Positions 53,036-61,047 of a DNA stretch of 64,000 bases are shown here, in pieces. The position numbers and the translations under genes are program-made. Positions within the stretch are counted from its first letter, which is position 1. Every line of letters begins with the position of its first letter. Origin of the DNA: Stieleria mannarensis (GTDB taxonomy: Bacteria > Planctomycetota > Planctomycetia > Pirellulales > Pirellulaceae); contig NZ_JACEHH010000005.1 of NCBI RefSeq assembly GCF_014154935.1, forward strand, positions 186,001 to 250,000, given 5' to 3'. The notes beneath the pieces were generated by a model. The model searched no databases and was not told the DNA's origin. It saw nothing but the letters and a program-made list of their open reading frames with translations.

Positions 53036-54367
53036 ATGCGAACTCTTTTTTTCATTGCGTTGAGCGTCACCCTTGTCCGCATGGCGCCTGCACAGGAAGC
53101 GCCTGCACAGGAAGCGCCTGCACAGGAAGCGCCTGCACAGGAAGCGCCTGCACAGGAAGCGCCTGCACAGGAAGCGTCTGCACAGCAGGAATCCGCACAG
53201 CAGGTCGTCGATCGAACGACGTTGACCGGCAAAGTCATGTGTGGCTACCAGGGCTGGTTCAACTGTGAGGCCGACGGCGCGAATCTGGGCTGGACCCACT
53301 GGGCGAAACGACGCGACCGCCCGTTCGAACCGGGAAACGTGACCGTCGACCTGTGGCCCGATCTGACCGAGTCCGCGGAACATGAACGTTTCGCCACCGG
53401 GTTCAAACATGCCGACGGTCGGACGGCCGAGGTGTTCAGCAGCACCAACCGCGACACGGTGGTGCGGCACTTCCGATGGATGCAGCAGTACGGAATCGAC
53501 GGCGTTTTCGTGCAGCGATTCGCCAACGGCTTGTCCAACCCCGTCTCGCTGCGGCACAAAAACAATGTGTTGTCCCACGCCCGCGAGGGAGCGAACCTCG
53601 CCGGCCGAGCCTTCGCGGTGATGTATGACTTGTCCGGTCTCCGCGCGGGACAGGTTTCACGCGTCCGCGATGACTGGGTCCGGATGCAAACGGAAATGGA
53701 AATCACCAGAGACCCGGCGTATCTGCATCATGAAGACCGCCCGGTCGTCGCGATTTGGGGGATCGGTTTCAGCGACGATCGCAAGTATTCGTTGACCGAA
53801 TGCCTGGAGCTTGTGCAATGGCTGAAATCCGAAGGCTGCACCGTGATGCTCGGCGTCCCATCGTACTGGCGTGACGGCACACGCGATGCCGTCGACGATC
53901 CGCTGCTGCACCGGATCCTGGAGACGGCGGACATCCTCAGCCCCTGGAGCGTCGGCCGCTACCGCACACCGGCCCAGGCGACGCGCCACGCCGCAGACGT
54001 TTGGGACCGCGACCGGCAGTGGTGCGATGAGAGGCGAATCGATTTCCTGCCGGTTGTCTTTCCGGGATTCAGCTGGCACAACCTGACCGGCGATCCACTG
54101 GATTCCATTCCACGATTGAAAGGTCAGTTCTTGTGGTCACAATTCGTCGCGGCCAAACGTGCCGGATGCCAAATGGTCTACGTCGCCATGTTTGACGAGG
54201 TCGACGAAGGCACGGCAATCTTCAAGTGCACCAACGACCCACCGGTCGGAGAGGACGTCCGCTTCTTAACCTATGAAGGCCTGCCGAGCGACTACTATCT
54301 GAAGCTGGTCGGGCAAGGCGGAAAGCTGCTGCGCGACGAGATCCCGCTGAGCGAAAAATTCCGCTAG
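53036..54367 (+). CDS. Secreted glycoside-hydrolase-like protein (GH71/GH99 type) with APAQE repeats
   Basis: The 443-aa protein has a signal peptide (LFFIALSVTLVRMAPAQ) followed at once by six APAQE repeats and a degenerate Gln/Ser-rich tail (about residues 17-60). The catalytic part then shows LTGKVMCGYQGWFNCEADG, VVRHFRWMQQYGIDGVFVQR, VVAIWGIGFSDDRK and QFLWSQFVAAKRAGCQMVYV, as in GH71/GH99-like exo-acting proteins that handle mannans or arabinoxylan-like chains. Catalytic acids cannot be placed with certainty. The start and repeat follow a diverged CCAGAAGCCGATCCCAC repeat at 52987. Confidence 0.78.
   Translation: MRTLFFIALSVTLVRMAPAQEAPAQEAPAQEAPAQEAPAQEAPAQEASAQQESAQQVVDRTTLTGKVMCGYQGWFNCEADGANLGWTHWAKRRDRPFEPGNVTVDLWPDLTESAEHERFATGFKHADGRTAEVFSSTNRDTVVRHFRWMQQYGIDGVFVQRFANGLSNPVSLRHKNNVLSHAREGANLAGRAFAVMYDLSGLRAGQVSRVRDDWVRMQTEMEITRDPAYLHHEDRPVVAIWGIGFSDDRKYSLTECLELVQWLKSEGCTVMLGVPSYWRDGTRDAVDDPLLHRILETADILSPWSVGRYRTPAQATRHAADVWDRDRQWCDERRIDFLPVVFPGFSWHNLTGDPLDSIPRLKGQFLWSQFVAAKRAGCQMVYVAMFDEVDEGTAIFKCTNDPPVGEDVRFLTYEGLPSDYYLKLVGQGGKLLRDEIPLSEKFR
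53084..53173 (+). repeat. 15-bp tandem repeat (GCGCCTGCACAGGAA), 6 copies
   Basis: Six perfect copies inside the coding region give APAQE blocks right after the signal peptide; degenerate copies follow to about 53195. Copy change would preserve the frame. Confidence 0.9.
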
Positions 54368-54481
54368 TGCCGCGGAAAAGGGTTCAGGCACGAATGGCGC
54401 CAAGCATGCGATGCACCCTTCGCGCCGGCAGTCCTGGACGACGCGAGGAGTCGTCTGCGTTCGCAATCCGAATGGAATCGC

Positions 54482-55009
54482 CTACTTGCCGCCTTTCTTG
54501 GAGACGTTGCGGACGGCAAAGGGGTTCTGTTGCGTGCGGCCGACTCGTTCTTCACCGTCCATCGTTTCTTTGCTGACGACGACCGATGCGATCGGCAATC
54601 CGTACTTGTCCTCAAGGATGTATTGGATCGCAAATTCGTCTTGCTCCAGAATTTGAATGATCTGTTCGGGAACGTCGCAGTCATCCAGGTCAAGCTTTTC
54701 GATATTCTCGCGCATCGCCTGTTCGATTTTGACGTTGCCCACGCGTCGAAGTTTTGCGGTCAGTTCATCGCTGACGGTGTACCAACCGTTGAGCGTTCCG
54801 CCGTAATCCATGGTGATCTTGGTCAGCGTGAAGTTCTCATCCAAGCGATGCGGAAGATCTTTCTCGCTGTCCTTGATCATCCGTTTGATTTCGGCCTTGG
54901 TGATCTTGTCGTCTTTCTTGGCGGTCAATGAGTCCAGGTAGGTGCAACCGGAGCAGGAGAGCAGGACGAGGGCGAGAAATGTGATCGTGAATCGAGGGTT
55001 GAATTGCAT
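54482..55009 (-). CDS. Small hypothetical lipoprotein
   Basis: The 175-aa product begins MQFNPRFTITFLALVLL and has a lipobox-like LLSCSGC, so it is probably a lipoprotein with Cys near residue 22. The remainder is an acidic/basic helical domain (ITKAEIKRMIKDSEKDL, LDENFTLTKITMDYGG, EQIIQILEQDEFAIQYILED) without a known motif. It lies next to the Flp pilin genes on the opposite strand. Function unknown. Confidence 0.7.
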   Translation of the reverse strand: MQFNPRFTITFLALVLLSCSGCTYLDSLTAKKDDKITKAEIKRMIKDSEKDLPHRLDENFTLTKITMDYGGTLNGWYTVSDELTAKLRRVGNVKIEQAMRENIEKLDLDDCDVPEQIIQILEQDEFAIQYILEDKYGLPIASVVVSKETMDGEERVGRTQQNPFAVRNVSKKGGK

Positions 55010-55465
55010 CGTTAAACCTACCGGGTGAGATCATCTCTGTTGACGTCATGAATTGCATTTGCATCGTCTGAGACTACGGCGCATTTCAACTCAGAACCCG
55101 AATCCGCTGCCCCGGAGCCGGGAAACCGAACATCACAGAGGCGTTGCCTCGCGCCGACCGTCAGAACTGGGACAAACGCACCCGACCGGGAACGAGACAA
55201 GTTTTCAAGACATCACTTTTTTGCTTCTGGAGCTTTCTGACATACGGTCCAGGTAGAGAACGTGTCCGTGACGACGCGTTTCCGAAAACTCGATCGATCG
55301 TTGTCAAAGCGGTGGTTGATCGGACCTTTTCGGACGGCGGTTGGCTCCACTTTTTTGGTGCCGACGTTGCTTCTTTTCCGGGTTCCTTTTCACGTTGGAA
55401 TGGCCCACTTAAGTCAACAGCGGATGTCTTCGATTTCGAAGGCTCCTCACATATGAGATTGAAAA
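55010..55465. promoter_or_regulatory. Upstream region of flp1, with a block repeated before flp2
   Basis: No gene is supported in this 456-base stretch between the divergent lipoprotein and flp1. The segment near 55369-55420 (GCTTCTTTTCCGGG, TTCACGTTG, GTCAACA) recurs before flp2 at 56515-56578. The shared block probably contains the pilin promoter. No -35/-10 pair can be named with confidence. Confidence 0.5.
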
Positions 55466-55645
55466 ATGAAAAAGTTCGCTAACAGCATCGTTGAGTTCTT
55501 GAAGGAAGAAGATGGCCCGACCGCAGTCGAGTACGCTGTGATGTTGGCCTTGATCGTCGTCGTTTGCTTGGCCGCCGTCGGCACGATCGGTACCGAATCG
55601 AACAAGAAGTTCGAAGAAGTGGGAGCCGCGATCGCCGCTAACTAA
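55466..55645 (+). CDS. flp: Flp/Fap-type pilin, copy 1
   Basis: This 59-aa protein (MKKFANSIVEFLKEEDGPTA...) is a class IVb Flp pilin. It has a short basic leader, the G-P-T-A-V-E-Y processing region (Glu at the +5-like position), then the hydrophobic YAVMLALIVVVCLAAVGT and a polar tail ending EEVGAAIAAN. It is secreted and polymerised by the Tad system and is cleaved by the prepilin peptidase downstream. It is too short for most ORF cut-offs. A second gene with identical product lies 964 bases downstream. Confidence 0.93.
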   Translation: MKKFANSIVEFLKEEDGPTAVEYAVMLALIVVVCLAAVGTIGTESNKKFEEVGAAIAAN

Positions 55646-55696
55646 GCGGACGATATTTGCCCGAAGCGATCTCGCTTTTGTGGCACAGCCCGAACA

Positions 55697-55735
55697 CGTC
55701 CCGGCGTCGATTCCTCGGCGCCGGGACGTTTTTTT
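55697..55735 (+). terminator. Intrinsic terminator after flp1
   Basis: CGTCCCGGCG and CGCCGGGACG form a stem around ~12 bases, followed by seven T residues. It lies about 50 bases after the flp1 stop, so flp1 is probably expressed alone at high level. Confidence 0.92.
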
Positions 55736-56609
55736 GCGCTCGCCCCGACAGGCATCCGGTGAAGGATTACCACTCCTTGGAAGAGGCCGCGGGGATTCTA
55801 AGCCTTTGATTCTAAGGGGTTTTTGCAAAGATCTAGGGCCGCCCTGAACCACAGGGAGGTCGATTGCCCACGGATCCCAGGCCGCATCACATCCGTGGGT
55901 TCGCGCTGCTCTCGGTGGGCTCATTCGGTTCCTCCAGACCTCCTGCCCGAACGCACCACCTCAATGGAAACGTCCTGCCAAGGGGAGCGGAACGCGCAAA
56001 CGCTTTGCATCTCCGAAGTAAAAGCCGCACAACCTTGGAAGGGAGGGTGTCTTCACGTGTGTGGTGGCTTCTCGTCTTAACGAAGCGTTCACGGGGTCGA
56101 GCGCAGCGAGAACAGGGTTACCGGCTTGCAGTTCGGCCCCAGTCCATCCCGCCGCAGGGGGCCATGCTCGGTGCAGCTGTTACATCCCGACCAACATCAC
56201 CCGCAACCGCCCCAGAACGCTTTGTCTAACTGGAGTTTTTTGACTCACCCGATTCCTGGCATAGGTTTCCGTTGAGAGCAGGTCACGATGATCTGCTGCC
56301 GAGGATTCGACCACGCGACGGTCGCCAGAATCCCCGGACGGCCTGGCTCCCCAGAGAAAGGCAAACCGCACCGTAAGGGCGGGGCGCAAAGCTACGGGTC
56401 CGTGGGCAAAGCGACTTGCTTTGTTTCAAGGATAGCCGAGCTGCCAAGGGAACGGTCGAGACCGTGACTGAGTCACGGTCCCGATTGCCGAGGCAAGTCT
56501 TTTGGAGACGTGGCTGCTTCTTTTCCGGGATCCTATTCACGTTGAATCGGACCAGTAAGTCATCGTCGGAAGTCAACACAACAGGGCTTCCAACCGAGGA
56601 GTTTGGATA
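55736..56609. other. Gene-free gap between the two pilin genes
   Basis: I see no gene in these 874 bases. A CCGTGGG element (55864-55921) is present, and the last ~100 bases resemble the upstream region of flp1. A few frames are open but encode no recognisable protein. Confidence 0.6.
55864..55921. repeat. CCGTGGG palindromic element, copy D
   Basis: GCCCACGGATCCCAGGC on the left and ATCCGTGGGTTCGCGCTGC followed by CTCGGTGGGC on the right match copies A-C. It is the fourth copy in the window. Confidence 0.6.
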
Positions 56610-56789
56610 ATGAAAAAGTTCGCTAATAGCATCGTTGAGTTCTTGAAGGAAGAAGATGGCCCGACCGCAGTTGAATACGCTGTGATGTTGGCCTTGATCG
56701 TCGTCGTCTGCCTGGCTGCCGTCGGCACGATCGGTACCGAGTCGAACAAGAAGTTCGAAGAAGTTGGTGCCGCCATCGCTGCTAACTGA
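56610..56789 (+). CDS. flp: Flp/Fap-type pilin, copy 2
   Basis: The encoded 59 aa are identical to copy 1, and the DNA differs at only a few synonymous positions (for example GTTGAATACGCTG here, GTCGAGTACGCTG there). The recent duplication includes part of the upstream region. It precedes the prepilin peptidase and the cpaBCE genes and is likely the pilin of this pilus along with copy 1. Confidence 0.93.
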   Translation: MKKFANSIVEFLKEEDGPTAVEYAVMLALIVVVCLAAVGTIGTESNKKFEEVGAAIAAN

Positions 56790-56842
56790 TTCGGTTCATC
56801 GGCGAACGGCTTCCTTTGAAGCGTCGCCGATGACCACCCGAG

Positions 56843-56912
56843 AGACTCTCGACGCATGGCCGGTGCCGGGCTTCGTCGCATTGGCGCCGGTCACGTCGAG
56901 TCTCTTTTTTGT
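56843..56912 (+). terminator. Possible terminator after flp2
   Basis: AGAGACTCTCGACG on the left and CGTCGAGTCTCT followed by TTTTTT on the right can pair with a small bulge. The loop is long (about 40 bases) and contains its own GC-rich pairing. It is a weaker candidate than the flp1 terminator. Confidence 0.5.
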
Positions 56913-56995
56913 GTACCTGTCCGGTTTGTGTACCTGTCCCGGTTTGTGTACCTGTCCCGGTTTGTGTACCTGTCCCGGTTTGTGTACCTGTCCTG
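56911..56995 (+). repeat. 18-bp tandem repeat (GTGTACCTGTCCCGGTTT), 5 copies
   Basis: Five copies (the first one base shorter) lie between flp2 and the small ORF at 57015. A frame runs through them as VYLSRF repeats, but this looks like non-coding microsatellite DNA. Confidence 0.85.
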
Positions 56996-57014
56996 GGCGA
57001 CCAGGGAACCCATC

Positions 57015-57125
57015 ATGAACTATCCACTCCTTCCCGCTGATGCAGCCGAACACGTGTGGCAGCTTTCCTGCTGTTTCATCACGCTGCTGTTTGCCATGTT
57101 CAGTTGGATGTTGGGGCCGCGCTGA
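57015..57125 (+). CDS. Small putative membrane peptide in the pilus locus
   Basis: An ATG at 57015 opens a 36-codon frame: MNYPLLPADAAEHVWQLSCC, then FITLLFAMFSWMLGPR. It has one hydrophobic segment. It sits between flp2 and the prepilin peptidase and is too short for most gene finders. There is no homologue I recognise, so it may be chance. Confidence 0.35.
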   Translation: MNYPLLPADAAEHVWQLSCCFITLLFAMFSWMLGPR

Positions 57126-57284
57126 GAATTCCTCACGCGATCCACCCGCCGCCTGCCGCCGGTCGGCACGCTCAAACCTCCTGCCTCGCTTTGAGGGCGC
57201 GCCGGCTTCGGTCACGAATCCGCCGCTCCCCAAACTTCGACCACCAAAACACCTTTCTAAAGTATCGTCACGGGGAACTACACC

Positions 57285-57842
57285 ATGGAAGCCATCATCC
57301 AGGGTCTGACAGAAAACTGGGCCGTCTGGTTTGTCACGGTCGTCTTGATCGTCGCCGCAGTCATCGATGGAGCCATCCTGAAGGTTCCCAACTGGCTGAC
57401 CTTTCCCTTCATCGCCTGCGGTTGGATTCACTGCACCGTCCAAGGCGGCATCACCGGTCTGGGCTTGAGTCTGCTGGGCACGTTCGTCGGAATGATGCTA
57501 TTGCTGGTGCTGCGAAATGTCGGCGGCATGGGCGGCGGTGATGTGAAACTGCTCGCCGGTGTCGGCGCCTGGTTGGGCACCGTGGTGACCCTGTACGCCT
57601 TCGCCGCCACCGCGATCGTCGGCGGGATCATGGCCCTGTTCATGATCTGGAAGAGCGGCAACTGGACCAAACACTACGCGATGGCGCTGCAAATTCTTGG
57701 AGAATGGAAGACGGTCAAGAAGCCGTCGGAGCTTTCCAAGATCGCTCGCGAGCGAAAACCGACCATGTATCTGTTGCCATACGGAATACCGATGGCGATT
57801 GGCTCAATTATCTATTTTGCCTACGCCGGAATGCTTATCTGA
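57285..57842 (+). CDS. Prepilin peptidase (TadV/CpaA, A24 family)
   Basis: The 185-aa protein is a membrane aspartic protease that processes Flp prepilins. It has the two catalytic Asp motifs: VIDGAILKVPNWLTFP (first Asp near residue 29) and GGMGGGDVKLLAG (GGGD-K). About five hydrophobic helices span the protein. It lacks the N-terminal methyltransferase domain of PilD, as is normal for TadV. It lies in the same direction as flp and cpaB. Confidence 0.92.
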   Translation: MEAIIQGLTENWAVWFVTVVLIVAAVIDGAILKVPNWLTFPFIACGWIHCTVQGGITGLGLSLLGTFVGMMLLLVLRNVGGMGGGDVKLLAGVGAWLGTVVTLYAFAATAIVGGIMALFMIWKSGNWTKHYAMALQILGEWKTVKKPSELSKIARERKPTMYLLPYGIPMAIGSIIYFAYAGMLI

Positions 57843-58120
57843 ACGCAAGCTCAGATGTCTGTTTTTGGACACCGGAACCACCACCCGCATTAGGCAGTTC
57901 CGGTCCATCGCGGCGGGCTATTCCTGGGAATTTATCCCGATTAGCCCGCCCTTGGCACTTAGGAAAAGCAAGCCTATTACACCAGCCATTCACCCGCCAA
58001 TCGCACGGTTGCAGGCAGGTGCTGGTTGCAACCGAGTGAAGAGTGTGGGTCGACAGCCTCCTCCCAGCTCAGTCCTCCACACCCGACACGTCACACACTG
58101 GTCTCGGACCAGCAAACGCT

Positions 58121-59143
58121 ATGCGAAACAAATCACTTTTCTTGCTACTGGCCGGTATCTGCGGCACCGTCGCGGCCGTGGGTGTCGGACAGTGGATGCA
58201 GGCACAAAATGGCACTGCCACGGTGGACATGACCGAGATCTTGGTCACCACCGTCTCGATCAATCCCGAAGAACAGATCACGGCCGAGAAACTGCGGCTG
58301 GAACAGTGGCCGACCGACCGGATCCCACAGGGAGCGTCGGCGGATCTGGGCCAGTTCGAGGGTCGCTTTGCCAAGGTTCCGCTGTACGCCGGGGAACCGA
58401 TGCTGGACCTGAAATTGATGAATGAAGTCGAAGACAAGGTGGTACCGCGAGGGTACACCGTCGTCTCGTTACCGGCCGGCCGCGACGGAACGGTCAACTT
58501 GGTCAGCCCCGGCGACCGAGTAGACATTCGTGGCTTCTTCACCAAGGGCGAGATGTTCGCTCGTGACATGGCATTGGACGTCTTGACCGGAATCAAGGTC
58601 TATGGCATCGACGGGATCACCAAGTTTGATCCCGACCAACCGCGCACACGATCGGCCCGCGACATCCAATTGCTGATCCGCAAGGCGGACGTCGAGGCGT
58701 TTGATTTCGCCAAGAAACTCGGTGAGATTTCGTTGTCGCTGGGAAGTCCGACGGCCGATGACGAAACCATTCCCGAAGGAGAGCCCAGCGAAGCGGCCCG
58801 CAACTTCCTGCGAGACCTGCAGGAGCGTCGCGACGAACAAGAGCGGCTGCGAAAGCTTGCCGAAGCGGAAAAGCCCGCCGAGGAGGAGCAGACCGAAGCC
58901 GGACCGAAGAAAGCCACGTTCCGCACCACAAAAATCATCAACGGACGAATGATTGTTTACGAATGGGTCGAAGGGGAACCGCTTCCGCGTGTCGTCGGCG
59001 ACACCGGATCGCTTGACCCGGCCAGCAGCGACGATTCGGTTGAAACCACCGTCGAGCCAAACAATCCGACTTCCGATGACTATCTCCGAGGAGCCGACAG
59101 CCCCTTCTTTCAGCCCGACGGCGGAGAAGGATCTGAAGAGTGA
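58121..59143 (+). CDS. cpaB: Flp pilus assembly protein CpaB
   Basis: ATG 58121 (MRNKSLFLLLAGICGTVAAV) begins a signal/anchor; the frame to 58043 is not needed. The 340-aa product has the SAF-like region of CpaB/RcpC (ITAEKLRLEQWPTDRIPQGA, GRFAKVPLYAGEPML, YTVVSLPAGRDGTVNLVSPG, DRVDIRGFF). A charged helical tail (EERRDEQERLRKLAEAEKPA-like) and an acidic end are typical extensions. CpaB works in the periplasm with the secretin CpaC, which follows. Confidence 0.9.
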   Translation: MRNKSLFLLLAGICGTVAAVGVGQWMQAQNGTATVDMTEILVTTVSINPEEQITAEKLRLEQWPTDRIPQGASADLGQFEGRFAKVPLYAGEPMLDLKLMNEVEDKVVPRGYTVVSLPAGRDGTVNLVSPGDRVDIRGFFTKGEMFARDMALDVLTGIKVYGIDGITKFDPDQPRTRSARDIQLLIRKADVEAFDFAKKLGEISLSLGSPTADDETIPEGEPSEAARNFLRDLQERRDEQERLRKLAEAEKPAEEEQTEAGPKKATFRTTKIINGRMIVYEWVEGEPLPRVVGDTGSLDPASSDDSVETTVEPNNPTSDDYLRGADSPFFQPDGGEGSEE

Positions 59144-59319
59144 TCCCTCGATAGAGAGACCCGAGCAAATCAAGAACTCGCCGCCTAGCGGCGAGCGTGA
59201 CCCGTCCCTTTTTTTACCCGACGTTACTCGCAACGAACTGATGGATGCCGATGACGCATAGTCATCGACACCGTGTTTCGGAGGATCCGAGACGATGGTT
59301 CGGCAAGGATGCACCTGCG

Positions 59320-60900
59320 ATGCAAATGTTCCGAAATGCGGTTCGCCCATCCGCGCTCAAATTGATCGCCCTTCTCTCGGTGGCGTGTCTTGCGACTCAC
59401 GCCGGCGCACAAGGGGTCGACGACACTCAGCTGACGTCTGCCGCGACGGCCGGCGCCGCCAACCACACGATCACCCGTTCGGTTGAACGGATGCAAATGC
59501 TGGTCAAATCCAGCAGCATCTTGACGCTGGAGGCGAAGATCCCGCGGTTCCAAGTGCACAACGAAGAAGTGCTGGGGGCCACGCCGATCTCGCAAAACCA
59601 ATTGCAGGTGTTTGCCAAGACTCCCGGCACCACACAGATCAACCTGTGGGACACCGAGGACAAGCAGTACACCGTCGACATCACGGTGATCGCCGACGCC
59701 CGCGAGATCGAAGGCATTCTGTCCTCGCAGCTGCCGCTGGCGACACTCAAGGTGATGCCGGTCAACGCCTCGGCGATCGTCTCGGGTTACGTCACCAGCG
59801 TGGACGATGTCGATCGTGCGATCGCGATCGTCGAGCAATACTACCCGACGGTGGTCAACAACATTCGCGTCGTCGGTGTCCAACAAGTCTTGCTGCATAC
59901 CCGCATCATGGAAGTTTCGCGAACCAAGCTCCGCGAACTGGGCGTCGACTGGGACTGGGTGGGTGACACTCGGGCCTTCACCAGTTATCCATCCGGCGTC
60001 GTCGGCAACAGTCCGACGAACATCTTTCAGGGTGAAGAGTTCACCGCGTTCATCTCCGCACTCCGTCAACAAGACCTGGTGAAGTACCTGGCCGAGCCGA
60101 CCGTGATCGCCACGCACGGGCGACCGGCACGATTCACCGTCGGTGGTCGCATCCCCTACATCCTGCCTTCGGGCAACGGGGGACAGGTGACGGTTTCTTA
60201 TGAAGATTACGGAACCTCGGTCGACTTCCTGCCCTTCGTCGTCGGCCCCGGACGGATCCGATTGGAAGTGCGTCCGGAAGTTTCCGAACCCGACGAGTCG
60301 CGTTCGCTGGTCGTCGCCGGTGCCAATGTGACCGCGTTCAGCCAACGCTACGTGGAAACCGCGGTGGAACTCCAAGCCGGCCAGACCTTTGCGATCGCCG
60401 GTTTGCTGCAAAGCCGTACCGAGGCGACGACTCGCGGCACGCCGGTGCTGAGCGAACTGCCGGTCATCGGCACGTTCTTCCGCCGTGTCCGCGAACAACG
60501 CAACGACATCGAACTGCTGATCACCGTCACGCCCGAATTGGTCGACGCGATGGAACCGCACCAAGTGCCTCGCGGCGGTCCAGGTCTGAACAGCACCTCG
60601 CCGATCGACCACGACCTGTACATGAACGGTCACATCGAAGTGCCGAACCTGTTGGGCGGCGACGGCTGTTCGATGAACAGCGGGCCGGCGGCTTCCGGAA
60701 ACGCGTCGATGATCCACAGCAACGTGATGCAAAACGGAGCGATGATGGCCCACGGCAGCCTGCTGTCCCCGGGCATGGGATTGCCACCCGGTGCGACCCT
60801 GGACAAGGGTTCCGCCCTGCCGCCGGGAGCGATCCTCCCCGGCAGCGAGCCGACCGTCGTCGGCGAAGGCGTCGTCATCAGCTCGCCCGAGGACAACTAA
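59320..60900 (+). CDS. cpaC: Secretin of the Tad pilus (CpaC/RcpA)
   Basis: ATG 59320 (MQMFRNAVRPSALKLIALLS) gives a signal peptide ending near AGA-QGV; ATG 59245 is possible. The ~526-aa product has the N-terminal pilus-secretin domain (RSVERMQMLVKSSSILTLEA, QLQVFAKTPGTTQINLW), a BON-like region (MPVNASAIVSGYVTSVDDVD) and the C-terminal secretin domain with VGGRIPYILPSGNGG, IRLEVRPEVSEPD, GQTFAIAGLLQSR and ELPVIGTFFR. It forms the outer-membrane channel. The Gly/Pro-rich C-tail is extra. It follows cpaB. Confidence 0.93.
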   Translation: MQMFRNAVRPSALKLIALLSVACLATHAGAQGVDDTQLTSAATAGAANHTITRSVERMQMLVKSSSILTLEAKIPRFQVHNEEVLGATPISQNQLQVFAKTPGTTQINLWDTEDKQYTVDITVIADAREIEGILSSQLPLATLKVMPVNASAIVSGYVTSVDDVDRAIAIVEQYYPTVVNNIRVVGVQQVLLHTRIMEVSRTKLRELGVDWDWVGDTRAFTSYPSGVVGNSPTNIFQGEEFTAFISALRQQDLVKYLAEPTVIATHGRPARFTVGGRIPYILPSGNGGQVTVSYEDYGTSVDFLPFVVGPGRIRLEVRPEVSEPDESRSLVVAGANVTAFSQRYVETAVELQAGQTFAIAGLLQSRTEATTRGTPVLSELPVIGTFFRRVREQRNDIELLITVTPELVDAMEPHQVPRGGPGLNSTSPIDHDLYMNGHIEVPNLLGGDGCSMNSGPAASGNASMIHSNVMQNGAMMAHGSLLSPGMGLPPGATLDKGSALPPGAILPGSEPTVVGEGVVISSPEDN

Positions 60901-61047
60901 GTCTGACGGCGTAGGTCCTGGCGGCCTATGGCCTGGGGGCAATCGGTTGTCGGTCACCCCGCCGACGACAGCGCGGATCGGCGGCCACGTGGCCGCCGGA
61001 TTGGGGGAGAAGAATGAAGTTGAAATGAGCGACCGGATAGATCTGCA

